Shown here: piece by piece, positions 16,810 through 26,100 of the stretch
How the letters are laid out: each line of letters opens with the position of its first letter
How positions within the stretch are numbered: the first letter of the stretch is position 1
Assembly (NCBI GenBank): GCA_937876385.1
Contig: CALFHQ010000853.1
Coordinates: 1 to 42,633, forward strand
Reading direction: 5' to 3'
DNA length: 42,633 bases
DNA from: an uncultured Pseudomonadota bacterium
Lineage (GTDB): Bacteria; Myxococcota_A; UBA9042; CAIXZC01
The notes under the pieces: generated by a model
Databases searched by the model: none
Told to the model about the DNA's origin: nothing
The model's input: only the letters and a program-made list of their open reading frames with translations
Program-made: the position numbers and the translations under genes

Positions 16810-18176
16810 AACAGACCATTGCATTTGTAGCGTTGATGACGGTGATTTTGAGTTCCGGGACGGTGTTTGCTTCGGGAATCGAGCTGCAGGAGCAGTCCGC
16901 TGTGGCTCAGGGCCGAGTTTTGGCGGTGCGTGCCTTCCTGGAAGACCCCAGCACGGTGTTCTACAACCCGGCGGGGCTGGCCTATCTGGACGGTTTCCAC
17001 TTTGCCATTGGGGATACACTGGTGTTCCCCTTGTTCAACTACTCGGATGCCCGGAACGTTCCGGCGGATCAGAAATACAAGGACGCTTCAAACGAGAACC
17101 TCGTCGTGCCCCCTCCCCACATCTATGCTGCCTGGGGAACGTCCTTGGGCCGTGCCGGGCGTATCGGAGTGGGTGCTGGGTTCAACTACCCCTTCGGGCT
17201 GACTCTGGTGTATCCCGACGATTTTGCGGGCAAGTATCTGGCAGCGGAGTCCTCTTTGCTGATTCCGGAGATCACACTGGGGGTGGCCTACTCTCCGATT
17301 CCCGAAGTGTCTTTTGGCGCTGGGTTTGTGATGTCCCCGGCGGCCGTCTACATGAAGCAGGCCATGGGGAAGCAGTTCGGTCTCGTGGCTGACGACGGCT
17401 CCCCCATCAAGGATTCCTACGTGGAGCTGGCCGGTCAGGGTTGGGGATTTGGATACACCGTTGGCGTGCAAGCGCGTCCCATCAAGAATCTGTACATGGG
17501 GGCTACTTTCCGCAGCCCCATCAGCATTGAGATGCAAGGGGATGCGCACTTTGAGATTCCCGGATTGACGGACAAGTCTGCGTTCCCCGACCAGAAGGTC
17601 GAGACGGCGTTCCAGCTTCCCGACATCATCAGCGTGGGGGTTGCCTATCGGCTCTTCGACGTCTGGCTGGCTGAGATCGACTTTGAGTACTTCTTCTGGT
17701 ACCGCTTCAAGAGCATCCCGATGACTTTCCCCGATGACAAGTCGGGAGCTCTGAGTCAAGAACTCGCCCAGGATTGGGAGAACGGTTGGGTCATTCGATT
17801 TGGAAACGAATTCCAGGTTACCCCGAACTTCGTCCTTCGAGGGGGCGTCGGGTACGACGTCAACCCCGTTCAAGACGAGAACATGTCTCCCATGCTGCCT
17901 GACGCAGATCGTCTCTTCCTGGCCGTTGGGGCGGGGTATCGGTTTGATTTCGGGTTGAAGCTGGATGCCAGCGTGCAGACGACCTATTTCCTTCCGAGAA
18001 CGGTCACCGGGGAGGCCTGCACGGCTCAGTCCTCTGACCCTGCCTGCTTCGACGAAAATGGCGATTTCAAGGCCTTCAACGAATCGGGACAGGCCACCTG
18101 GAGCGGCAACCGGTTCCCCTCTGAGTGGAACAACTTCGCCGTTCTTGTGGCAACCACCATCGGTTATTCTTTTTAG
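16806..18176 (+). CDS. FadL/OmpP1-type outer-membrane hydrophobic-compound transporter
   Basis: A 456-residue protein. The signal peptide (1-22, ending VFASG) is followed by the family hallmark near the N-terminus, GIELQEQSAVAQGRVLAVRAFLEDPSTVFYNPAGLAYL, which is the NPAG hatch region of FadL proteins. The rest alternates amphipathic strands, ends in FAVLVATTIGYSF with a terminal Phe as expected for an outer-membrane barrel, and matches the usual family size. Members move long-chain fatty acids or other hydrophobic substrates across the outer membrane. The ATG overlaps the upstream lipase stop (ATGA), so the two are translationally coupled. Only 4 bases separate its stop from the convergent sigma factor gene. 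Confidence 0.92.
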   Translation: MKQTIAFVALMTVILSSGTVFASGIELQEQSAVAQGRVLAVRAFLEDPSTVFYNPAGLAYLDGFHFAIGDTLVFPLFNYSDARNVPADQKYKDASNENLVVPPPHIYAAWGTSLGRAGRIGVGAGFNYPFGLTLVYPDDFAGKYLAAESSLLIPEITLGVAYSPIPEVSFGAGFVMSPAAVYMKQAMGKQFGLVADDGSPIKDSYVELAGQGWGFGYTVGVQARPIKNLYMGATFRSPISIEMQGDAHFEIPGLTDKSAFPDQKVETAFQLPDIISVGVAYRLFDVWLAEIDFEYFFWYRFKSIPMTFPDDKSGALSQELAQDWENGWVIRFGNEFQVTPNFVLRGGVGYDVNPVQDENMSPMLPDADRLFLAVGAGYRFDFGLKLDASVQTTYFLPRTVTGEACTAQSSDPACFDENGDFKAFNESGQATWSGNRFPSEWNNFAVLVATTIGYSF

Positions 18177-18180
18177 CTAA

Positions 18181-19683
18181 TCAGTCTACAAATTGTTCGA
18201 GAATGTCTTTGCGCTGAGAGGTGCGGAGTTTGTCCAGAGCTTTGATCTCGATTTGACGGATGCGCTCTCTGGTGAGGGAGAAGCTTTGGCCCACCTCTTC
18301 CAGCGTGAAGGTCCGCTCCTCGCCGATTCCAAACCGCATGCGAAGGATCTTCTCTTCTCGAGGGTGGAGAGACTTCAAGACCCGAGTGGTGACCTCCATG
18401 AGGTTCTTGTTTACCATCATTTCGACGGGATCTTCGGCCTGATCGTTGGGGATGAAATCTTTGAGTTCGGTGTTGTTGTCACCCACCGGCATGTCCAGGG
18501 GAAGGGGATCGGTGGCCAGGTTCAGTGTGCGAGATACCTGGGTGGCGGACAGTCCGCATTCGGCAGCGATCTCTTCTTCCGTTGGATTTCGGTTGAGCTT
18601 TTGCTTGAGAGCTGACTTGGAACGGTGAATTCGCCCGAAGTTTTCCACAAGATGCACAGGAACCCGAATGGTTTTCCCTTGATCTGCGATGGTTCGGGTG
18701 ATGCACTGCCGGATCCACCAGGTGGCGTAGGTGGAGAACTTGTGTCCTCGGCGGTAGTCGAATTTTTCCACGGCCTTCATGAGACCGATATTCCCTTCCT
18801 GGATCAGGTCAAGGAGCTGAAGTCCGTGTCCCATGTATCGTTTGGCCATATTCACCACGAGGCGAAGGTTGGCGCGGATCATTCGGGTTCGGGCCCGGTG
18901 CGCCTTTCGATCGCCTCGACCCATCCGAGTCAGTGTCTCGCGAATTTCCTCAGCATCGAGGCCGAACTGCCGTCTGGCCAGTCGCTGCAGTTTCCTCTCC
19001 AGTTCTGCTTGCTTCTCTTCCCTGTCTTCGGGGTCGGCCCTTCGCATTTTGGCCAGGGTCGCCTCTCGTTGGCGGAGGAACTCTTTGGCGTCGTTTCGGA
19101 AGGATACACCCAGAAGGTGTACCATTCGGGGGCCAACGGGGCTGACATGGAAGACCTTGAACAGGTCGCGGGTGATCTCAAAATCGAGGGGCTTGCTTCG
19201 TCGACTGGAGAGGCGCTTGGTGGAGGAGACCGGGAGATGCAGAGCATCAAAGGCGGCGGTGAGTTCGGTGAGCAGGATCTCGACTTCTTCCAGACAGTTG
19301 CGTCGTTCGAAGGTGACGAAGTCGGTGGTCAATTCGGTGATCGCTTCTTCACTTCGAGAGCCGTCGATAAACTCCTCCAGCATTTTGAAGAGGCGCTTAT
19401 GATTGGCCGGCACGGACAGCAGGGCGTGGAGCGTCTCAAGCTGGCCGTCTTCAATGCCCAGGGCCAATTCGGCTTCTTCTTCTCGAGACAGCAGGGGTAC
19501 TGCTCCGATACGACGAAGGTACATCATCAAAGAGCTGTCAGATCGAGAATCCCGTCGGGCCGTTCGTTGTTTCAAGACGACTTCCTGTTTGGCCCTTTTC
19601 TCGGCTGCTGCGATGCCGGTACAAGGCACCACCGAGGTTGAATTCGTGTCTTCCTGCGTCATCGATTTGTGGGTCTCTGCCAT
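18181..19683 (-). CDS. RpoD-family (sigma-70 group 1/2) RNA polymerase sigma factor
   Basis: A 500-residue protein. Region 1.2 (SLMMYLRRIGAVPLLSREEEAELA) is followed by a non-conserved stretch of about 180 residues. Region 2 then has ANLRLVVNMAKRYMGHGLQLLDLIQEGNIGL and KFSTYATWWIRQCITRTIADQGKTIRVPVH, and there are region 3 and region 4 (TLEEVGQSFSLTRERIRQIEIKAL). It fits a primary or closely related group 2 sigma; region 1.1 is short, and the central insert is smaller than in enterobacterial RpoD. The start was set at 19683 because AGGAGG lies 6 bases upstream. The frame is open a further 82 codons upstream, but that part is not sigma-like. I cannot tell from this window whether it is the housekeeping sigma. 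Confidence 0.9.
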   Translation of the reverse strand: MAETHKSMTQEDTNSTSVVPCTGIAAAEKRAKQEVVLKQRTARRDSRSDSSLMMYLRRIGAVPLLSREEEAELALGIEDGQLETLHALLSVPANHKRLFKMLEEFIDGSRSEEAITELTTDFVTFERRNCLEEVEILLTELTAAFDALHLPVSSTKRLSSRRSKPLDFEITRDLFKVFHVSPVGPRMVHLLGVSFRNDAKEFLRQREATLAKMRRADPEDREEKQAELERKLQRLARRQFGLDAEEIRETLTRMGRGDRKAHRARTRMIRANLRLVVNMAKRYMGHGLQLLDLIQEGNIGLMKAVEKFDYRRGHKFSTYATWWIRQCITRTIADQGKTIRVPVHLVENFGRIHRSKSALKQKLNRNPTEEEIAAECGLSATQVSRTLNLATDPLPLDMPVGDNNTELKDFIPNDQAEDPVEMMVNKNLMEVTTRVLKSLHPREEKILRMRFGIGEERTFTLEEVGQSFSLTRERIRQIEIKALDKLRTSQRKDILEQFVD

Positions 19684-19858
19684 GATGAACCTCCTACGAT
19701 TGGCCCAGTACTGTTGCAAGATTTGGGCCACTCGTTGAGGGGGGAGAAATGAGGCGAAGAGTCCTGGCATCCGAGACCGCAGACGAGTCATAGCGCCACT
19801 TGCCGGAATTGGAAATTGATACACCAACCGTGGCCGCTGCGAAGGAGTGATGGGGGTG

Positions 19859-19875
19859 TGTAGAAATACTCTACA
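19859..19875. promoter_or_regulatory. Perfect dyad TGTAGA-N5-TCTACA, candidate operator
   Basis: A perfect six-base inverted repeat with a five-base spacer lies about 175 bases upstream of the sigma factor start and 90 bases upstream of the alanine dehydrogenase -35 box. Size and symmetry suit a dimeric repressor. The regulator is unknown. Confidence 0.35.
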
Positions 19876-19962
19876 TGCCCATGATCTGACTGTCGCCCGG
19901 CCATCAGATTCCACTCTCCCGAAGAGCATAAATTATTTCCCTTTGCGATCCTGAAAAAGCCC

Positions 19963-19991
19963 TTCCGACGGTATGTGCGATGTGCTATACA
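19963..19991 (+). promoter_or_regulatory. Candidate extended -10 promoter for alanine dehydrogenase
   Basis: TTCCGA (19963-19968), a 17-base spacer and TATACA (19986-19991) preceded by TGC make an extended -10. The expected start is near 19998, inside the dyad at 19992-20010. Confidence 0.5.
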
Positions 19992-20010
19992 CGCTACGAT
20001 TCTTGTAGCG
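19992..20010. promoter_or_regulatory. Perfect dyad CGCTAC-N7-GTAGCG over the alanine dehydrogenase start site
   Basis: A perfect six-base inverted repeat lies directly downstream of the -10 box. It could be a repressor site over the start point, or part of a leader hairpin. A second hairpin, CAGGGG-N6-CCCCTG, follows at 20015-20032. Confidence 0.45.
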
Positions 20011-20053
20011 GACCCAGGGGGTCAAACCCCTGACAACGAAGAGAGGTTGTGCC

Positions 20054-21169
20054 GTGCTTATTGGTGTTCCCAAGGAAATCAAAATTCAGGAATATCGTGT
20101 TGGTCTGACTCCCGCCGGTGCCCAAACGCTGGTGGATGCAGGGCACACGGTGCGAATTCAGAAGGGTGCCGGGTTGGGCAGTGGTTTCGCTGACGAGGAA
20201 TACGTGAAGCGAGGGGCTTCCGTCCTCGACACGGCAGAAGAGATCTGGCAGACCTCCGAAATGATCATCAAAGTGAAGGAGCCCATCGCCCCGGAATATC
20301 CACTGTTCCAGGACAACCAGCTTCTTTACACATACTTCCATCTGGCAGCGGCGCCGGTCGAATTGGCAGCGGCTCTGCTGGAAAAGAACGTTCGCTCGGT
20401 GGCCTACGAGACCATCCAGATGCCCGACGGCTGTCTCCCCCTCCTCCAGCCCATGAGTGAAGTGGCCGGTCGAATGGCGATTCAGGTGGGTGCTGCCAGT
20501 CTCCAGAAAGAGCACGGCGGAAAGGGCGTTCTGCTGGGCGGTGTCCCGGGGACGCGCCGAGGCAGAGTCGCCATTCTGGGTGGCGGGACCGTGGGTACCA
20601 ACGCGGCGAAAATGGCCATCGGAATGCAGGCAGAAGTTCGGATCCTGGACGTCAACGTGGAGCGTCTCCGCTACCTCGACGACATCTTCGGATCCCAGGT
20701 GACTACTCTGTACTCCGACATTGCCAACATCGAAAACAGCGTCAAGTGGTGCGATCTTTTGGTCGGCGGCGTGCTGATTCCGGGCGCCAAGGCCCCGAAG
20801 CTGGTCACCGAACAGATGCTCACCATGATGGAAGATGGCTCGGTCATCGTGGACGTTGCCGTGGACCAGGGCGGGTGTATTGAGACCTGCAGAGCCACGA
20901 CCCACGAAGATCCGACTTACGTGAAGCACGGCGTTGTTCACTACTGCGTGGCCAACATGCCCGGTGCCGTTGCTCGGACCTCCACCTTCGCTTTGACCAA
21001 TGCTACCATCGGGTACGCCGTGAAACTGGCGAACCTGGGCATGGAAAAAGCAGTGAAGGTGTACCCCGAACTGCACCCCGGCGTGAACACGTACAAGGGC
21101 GTTGTTACCTTCAAGGCCGTCGCCGACGCTTTGGACCTGCCGTACGCTGCCCTCGATACGCTGTTGTAG
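20054..21169 (+). CDS. ald: Alanine dehydrogenase
   Basis: A 371-residue protein, exactly the usual length. It catalyses NAD-dependent reversible deamination of L-alanine to pyruvate and ammonia. Hallmarks: MLIGVPKEIKIQEYRVGLTPAG at the N-terminus with the substrate-binding Arg, the IKVKEP loop with its Lys, LFTYFHLAA-type active-site strand (LLYTYFHLAAAP), the Rossmann motif VAILGGGTVGTNAA, and VDVAVDQGGC. The start is a GTG with GAGAGG 8 bases upstream. It is a single-gene unit behind its own promoter (19963-19991) and two dyads, so expression is probably controlled. A catabolic role in using alanine as carbon and nitrogen source is typical. Confidence 0.96.
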   Translation: MLIGVPKEIKIQEYRVGLTPAGAQTLVDAGHTVRIQKGAGLGSGFADEEYVKRGASVLDTAEEIWQTSEMIIKVKEPIAPEYPLFQDNQLLYTYFHLAAAPVELAAALLEKNVRSVAYETIQMPDGCLPLLQPMSEVAGRMAIQVGAASLQKEHGGKGVLLGGVPGTRRGRVAILGGGTVGTNAAKMAIGMQAEVRILDVNVERLRYLDDIFGSQVTTLYSDIANIENSVKWCDLLVGGVLIPGAKAPKLVTEQMLTMMEDGSVIVDVAVDQGGCIETCRATTHEDPTYVKHGVVHYCVANMPGAVARTSTFALTNATIGYAVKLANLGMEKAVKVYPELHPGVNTYKGVVTFKAVADALDLPYAALDTLL

Positions 21170-21205
21170 CCTTCCTTGCTTCCCCTGCCGATCCCTCCTG
21201 CAACC

Positions 21206-21233
21206 TTGCATCCAGACCCCGCTTGCCTATCTT
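21206..21233 (+). promoter_or_regulatory. Candidate sigma-70 promoter for the ECF sigma/anti-sigma pair
   Basis: TTGCAT (21206-21211), a 16-base spacer and TATCTT (21228-21233) lie about 98 bases before the ECF start. The pattern matches the grpE promoter candidate closely. Confidence 0.35.
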
Positions 21234-21330
21234 GTTTGTGAGCCGTTTTCCGGTGTCTTGAAAAAATCTGGACTCCTTGGGAATAGCTCTGGATGACGCT
21301 GTGTTTGTTGGGGCGTCAGGAGGGAATGAC

Positions 21331-21975
21331 GTGTCGAAGAGAACGGCAGAAAGAAAAATCGTTGAGCAGGAATTCCTGCCCCATCTCGATAGTCTCCACC
21401 GATACGGCCTGTTCTTGACCCGAGACACCACGATGGCTGAAGAGCTGACCCAGGAAACGATGCTCAAGGCCATTCGAGCGAGCTTTCAATACAAAGAAGG
21501 TACAAACTCCAAGGCGTGGCTCTTTCGGATCATGACCAACACCTTCCTGAATCAGACTCGTCGACGCAAGAAGATCTATGAACTCGACGAGGGGACGATG
21601 AATGTGGAAGAGGAAGCCGAAGTCGGTCAGGTGTTTGTGCACAGCAATCAGACCCCTGAGCAGAGCTTCGTCACCATGCTTTCGAAGAGCAAGGTTCGAG
21701 AAGCCATCGAGAAGCTTCCTCCCGAGTTTCGTTCCGTGGTGGTTCTGGCGGATTTGGAGGAACTCTCTTACAAGGAAATTGCGGAAGTTCTCTCCTGTCC
21801 CATCGGAACCGTGATGAGCCGTCTTCATCGGGGTCGAAAGCTCCTGCGAACTCGACTGATGTCGTGGGCTCTGGAGATGGGGTTGGTGAAGGGCGTTGAA
21901 GAAGAGGACGAACCAAAAGAGACGATTTCACTAGAAGATTATAGGCGGTCCACTGGGCCAACAACGGATCAGTAG
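21331..21975 (+). CDS. ECF-type RNA polymerase sigma factor (sigma-70 family)
   Basis: A 214-residue protein. Region 2 spans about 15-80 (FLPHLDSLHRYGLFLTRDTTMAEELTQETMLKAIRAS, then KAWLFRIMTNTFLNQTRRRK) and region 4 about 120-175 (REAIEKLPPEFRSVVVLADLEELSYKEIAEVLSCPIGTVMSRLHRGRKLLR). This is the two-region layout of ECF sigmas. The acidic C-terminal tail of about 35 residues goes beyond region 4. The start was chosen at GTG 21331 because AGGAGG lies 7 bases upstream; an ATG at 21277 would add 18 unlike residues. It is followed at once by a zinc-finger anti-sigma gene, so it is probably held inactive until a signal releases it. Confidence 0.9.
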   Translation: MSKRTAERKIVEQEFLPHLDSLHRYGLFLTRDTTMAEELTQETMLKAIRASFQYKEGTNSKAWLFRIMTNTFLNQTRRRKKIYELDEGTMNVEEEAEVGQVFVHSNQTPEQSFVTMLSKSKVREAIEKLPPEFRSVVVLADLEELSYKEIAEVLSCPIGTVMSRLHRGRKLLRTRLMSWALEMGLVKGVEEEDEPKETISLEDYRRSTGPTTDQ

Positions 21976-21987
21976 GTGTTAGCAGTC

Positions 21988-22761
21988 ATGCGGTGCGAAG
22001 ATATCAAGAGATTTGCGTCCCTCTACATCGATGGCGAATTCGATGAACTGGAGGGAGCGCGGTTTGAGGATCACCTCGAGCATTGCGAAACTTGCCGCGA
22101 CATGATTCAGTCGACGCGGGTGTTTCAGCAGGCTCTGGTGGAACGACTCAATCCGCCTCGAATGCCTCGGGCCGTACGAGATCGAATTCTGGAGGCCGTG
22201 GATGCGGAGCTATCCGCCGCCCCTCGCCCCTGGATCTGGAAGGTTCCCATGGCCGCCGCTGCGAGCATTGTCCTCGCTGTCGGAATCTATGCGGCCCTAC
22301 CGGGAGTGGGCGAGAATGCAGAAGCCGAAGAGGTGGAAACACTCGTTGAAGAGTCGGTAGCGGTGCATGAAGCGGCTCTACCTCCAGAAGTGGAAGGGAA
22401 TGGGGACGCTGTGCGAGGTTTCCTGGCAGAGAAGGCTCACCTCAATTTGCGTCCTCCCATTGAAGAGAATGACTCCACCCGATTGTTGGGGGTTCGCCTT
22501 ACCCGAATCGGAAAATCGCGGGCAGTGTTGTACCACTACCTGCATAACAACCGATCGGTGTCGGTGGTCCAGATTCCCAGGCGGCATCTGGAGACGCTAC
22601 GAGGGAATCGACAGTTGATTCCTGCGTCCACCCGGGTTTTGTATGACGGTGCCCGAAGGGGCTACAACATTACCCTGTTTGAAGGTTCTGGTTCCACCAA
22701 CACGGTGGTTTCAGATATGCCCAGCCGAGAGCTGCGCAAGTTGATCCCTGCGAGTCTGTAG
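21988..22761 (+). CDS. Membrane anti-sigma factor with zf-HC2 domain
   Basis: A 257-residue protein. The N-terminal zinc-binding anti-sigma motif Hx3Cx2C is seen as HLEHCETC in residues 28-40, after MRCEDIKRFASLYIDGEFDE. A single membrane segment lies at about 82-103 (VPMAAAASIVLAVGIYAAL), followed by an extracytoplasmic domain of about 150 residues with a beta-rich C-terminus. The start is ATG 21988; a GTG at 21976, just after the sigma stop, is possible and adds 4 residues. By family it binds the ECF sigma encoded upstream and keeps it at the membrane until a signal is sensed outside. The signal is unknown. A strong terminator follows 46 bases after the stop. Confidence 0.88.
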   Translation: MRCEDIKRFASLYIDGEFDELEGARFEDHLEHCETCRDMIQSTRVFQQALVERLNPPRMPRAVRDRILEAVDAELSAAPRPWIWKVPMAAAASIVLAVGIYAALPGVGENAEAEEVETLVEESVAVHEAALPPEVEGNGDAVRGFLAEKAHLNLRPPIEENDSTRLLGVRLTRIGKSRAVLYHYLHNNRSVSVVQIPRRHLETLRGNRQLIPASTRVLYDGARRGYNITLFEGSGSTNTVVSDMPSRELRKLIPASL

Positions 22762-22806
22762 GCCAGGACAACCCCGTGTCCTGACCACTCGTCGCTTCTC
22801 ACTCCG

Positions 22807-22856
22807 AACGCTGCGAGGCAAAGCACCCCGACTTTGCCCGCAGCGTTTTCTTTTTT
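22807..22856 (+). terminator. Rho-independent terminator of the sigma/anti-sigma unit
   Basis: A long stem (AACGCTGCG... pairing with ...CGCAGCGTT, with a GGCAAAG/CTTTGCC inner part and a loop of about 8 bases) is followed by TTCTTTTTT. It lies 46 bases after the anti-sigma stop. Confidence 0.9.
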
Positions 22857-22883
22857 AAGGGTACTGGCGCCAGCCATTGGCGC

Positions 22884-22946
22884 CCCGTCCCCGAAGCAGC
22901 TCTCCCCGTCCCCGAAGCAGCTCTCCCCGTCCCCGAAGCAGCTCTC
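22884..22946. repeat. Three exact tandem copies of a 21-base repeat
   Basis: Three consecutive identical 21-base units (core CCCGTCCCCGAAGCAG, then CTCTC) lie just after the terminator in a non-coding gap. The units have no spacers between them, so this is not a CRISPR array. It is probably replication slippage, or repeated protein-binding or RNA elements. Confidence 0.85.
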
Positions 22947-22977
22947 CTGAATGTAGTAGCTTACCAGTCAGGCATGT

Positions 22978-23021
22978 CCCTTCAGGCGTCGCCCCAGGGG
23001 CAGTAAGCCCTTCAGGCGTCG
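22978..23021. repeat. Two direct copies of CCCTTCAGGCGTCG
   Basis: Exact 14-base direct repeats at 22978-22991 and 23008-23021, 30 bases apart, lie in the gap between the 21-base repeats and the next gene. Nothing else recognisable is seen from here to the gene end at 23138. Confidence 0.7.
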
Positions 23022-23137
23022 TCTCGCTGGCACTTGCACAAAGTCGTGTCTTGGGTGTGGCGTCTCAACCGTGTTGAACGAAGCTGCGGCGGGGGGGGCG
23101 GATTGGTCTGTGCTGAGGGCGGGGGAGGGAAGTCAGG

Positions 23138-26100
23138 CTAGTTGGAAGCGGGCATCTGCTCTTTTACGTACTGGTCCCAATCCTCCGGCACCTTGAACTC
23201 GATCTTTCGGCAATCGAGGCGGCGGTTGGCCAGTCGTGCGCTGAGAGCGGCGTACCATTCGGCGTTGGCAGCGGTCTTTTCGAATTCTTGGGTGAGGGTC
23301 TCCCACTCTTCCTTCTTGAAGCCTGCTTCCATTCGAATGCGTTCGTTGTTGCCGTCGACGTGCTTGGCGTAGCTCTCGGTCTGAGCATCGTTCATTTCGC
23401 CCTTCAGGTCTTCCATCGCGGCACCCATGTGGGTGGAGATGACGGCCTCAGAGAAGTTCTCGATGTTCTTGGCGAGGAGGGCGTATCGGTTGGCCATTTC
23501 CAGCGCCTTGTCGAGGGCTTTGAGGACGTTTGAGGGCTCACGCAGGTAGGCGGAAGCCAATCGCTTGCCGCGGCGGAACTTGCGGAGGAGTCTGGATTTC
23601 GTCCAGCACCAGGCCTTGAGCTTGTCCAGTTCGGTTCTGTAGAGTCCGAGGTCCACGGTGAGGGTGTCCATGAGAGCGGGGACTGCATCTCCATAGCGCT
23701 CCACGGTATCCTTGAGCCACACGAGTTCCACGAGATAGACGTAGCGTTCGGGGTCGATCCATTTGGCGACTTCCTTGGCTTCGTTGATGTTGAGCTTGGC
23801 GAATTCCCGCTCGAACTTGCTGGGGGATTCGATGAGCTTGATGAGCCAGAAGTACTTGAGGTGGATATCGTTGTTCACGATGCTTCGAATGGCGTCCCGG
23901 TAGGAAGGCATGTTGGGTTGTTCGGCCCGAAGCTGGTCGTAGTCTCGTCGGGACATGAACATGGGCTCCATGCGTTTCTCGAGGACTTTGAGTCCTTCTT
24001 CGAGCTTGGAGGGAGCGAACACTTCCATGTAGGCGAGGTACTTGTGGAATTCGGGCTGGTCTCCTTCCTTCTTGGGTGGTTCCCAAGACTTGACTTCGGG
24101 AAGAGTGGAGATCTGCTTGAAGTACTCTTTGCCGTCTTTGGGAGAGGAGATGTAGTACAGACCGTAGTAGAGGTCGGGGTCTGTGGTCTTGAGGGTTTCG
24201 AGTTTCTCGTCGGGGTATTTCTCGAAGAAGTCCCGTCGGTCGTTCTCGTAGAGTGCGTTGGCGGCTTTGAGTTCCTGTCGCAGGACTTCGAAGCGGCGCA
24301 GTGAGTTCAGGTAGTCTCTGAAGGCTGCGGCTTGCATCCGGAGGCCTTCTTTCTCGGCTCCCACCATCTCTTCGAACTTATCAAGGTCTTTCTTGTAGCG
24401 GGCCTTGTTGTGTTCTTTGACGAAGAGGAGGCAGTTCTGGACGTCCTGGGACCACAGTCGGAAGTACCACTCATCAAAGGCAAGCTTGCTGCCGGTCCAG
24501 TAAGAGGCTTCCATGGCCTTTCTAAGACCGAAGGAGTACTCGCTGGGGATGATGTTGCGCTGTTCGGCGTCGACCCGGTAGTTTACCTGCTGGGACTGTG
24601 CGAACTTCTTCAAGGAGTCGTTCATCTCGTCGGGGGCGTACAGGTATGCCTGGATGAGGTACTGAACGAAGCGTCCGCTCGCTTCAACGCGGGTGGCGAG
24701 GTCTTCGTACTTCTCGGTTCCCTGGTACTCGGTGACGGGAGTGATGTAGCCTTCGATGTCCTGCTTGAAGGAGTCGAGTTTGCCTTCAGCGATCTTGTCG
24801 TTCACGAACATCATCGTGTAGACGGTGTAGGCATCGGGGCTGGCTGTACGGATGTTCTCCAGGGCTGCGAGGCAGTCCTTGTCTTTCACGGGTTTGAATT
24901 CCCCTTCTTTCTGTCCGGGGATCCACTTCTGGAGGCAGAGGAGTCCGGCGGCTTCGACGGGGTTGGAAGCGAGATACGTGTCCATTCCTTCCCAATCGGC
25001 GCGTTTCACGCCCATTCCTTCGAGAATGCCGTAGTACACTCCGGTTTCCACGGGTCCCAGGTCAGCCATTGTGGCGCCTTTTCCGCCCAGCACCTGGACG
25101 AATTCACCCATGTTCTTGGGGTCGCATTTCTTCAGCTCGCCGCAGTAGTAGAAGATCTCCGCCATTCCGTTTCGAATGGTGGCCATGTTCTTGACTTTTC
25201 TGACGACGTCCACTGCGCTGACGGCTTTCTGGTAGGGGGCTCGCAGGCCTTCAAGGAGTTCCACCCGAGCTTTCTTCTCGGCGGCATCTTCCTTGAGCTT
25301 CTCGGCCAGGAGCTTCGTGACTTTGAGGCGCTTGATTTCTTCCCACTGGTCTTCCCACTCGAGTCTCCAGCAGCGCATCTTGTTGCGAGCTTGCTCATAC
25401 TTTATCTTGAGGGGACCCCACGCTCTCAGGAGGGCGAAGTGGTCCGGGAATTGGACGATGAACTTGCCGGAGCCGAGGTCTTTCCAGTCGTTTTCGCCGT
25501 AGGAGATGACCTGCGGGAGGAAGTCTTTTCGCTCGAACAGGAAGTTGTAGCGGAATACGAAGATGGGCACCTTTGCGGGGTCCATCGCGGTTTCGCCATC
25601 GGGGCAGAGCATGCCGCCGGTTCCCATGTCAGCGTAGTATGTGTCGTCCTGGGGGCAATACTGAACGGATCGCAGGGCGTGCTGGGTGCACTCATCGCTG
25701 GGTCCCGTTTCGGTTGCAGCCTGCTCACGGCACTTCTCCTGGAAGCCCGGGCAGTACTGCCAACTGGCAGGGTAGAATTGTCGGTCATCGGGGCACATCA
25801 TCCCCTTCTCACGAATGGGAAGGTTCTCGATGCTGAGGTAGGGCAGTTCCTCCCCGGCCTTGAGGTGCAGCGTTTCGTTGTCGATGCCGATGGGATCGCC
25901 CCACTCCGTGGGAGTCTTGGCGCTGATGTCATCGTATCGCAGAAGCTGCTGGATGATGTAAACCTGGGCGTCTCGAGGGAAGTACTGGAGTCGGATGTCG
26001 CCGTACTTCTCATTGAGGAGTTCGGTTTTGTCCTGGTACATCTTTCGAAGCGCTTCGGCACGCTGCTCTTCGACCTTGAAGAGATCCCCTCGAATGAAAC

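Larger units (their letters stand above)
19684..20053. other. Divergent intergenic region between sigma factor and alanine dehydrogenase
   Basis: There is no coding sequence here. It holds a 17-base dyad (19859-19875), the alanine dehydrogenase promoter (19963-19991) and two leader hairpins (19992-20032). No clear promoter for the sigma gene was found. Confidence 0.6.
22762..23137. other. Intergenic gap between anti-sigma gene and the 1080-residue protein gene
   Basis: A 376-base non-coding stretch between convergent genes. It holds the terminator (22807-22856), the 21-base tandem repeats (22884-22946) and the 14-base direct repeats. An apparent small frame at 22877-23077 is made of the repeats and has no ribosome site. 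Confidence 0.7.

Noticed and set aside
22884..22946. CRISPR array
   Set aside because: The units abut directly with no unique spacers, and no cas genes are near.
22877..23077. A 66-codon frame (PRPRSSSP repeats)
   Set aside because: It is only the translation of the 21-base tandem repeats, with no ribosome site or family match.
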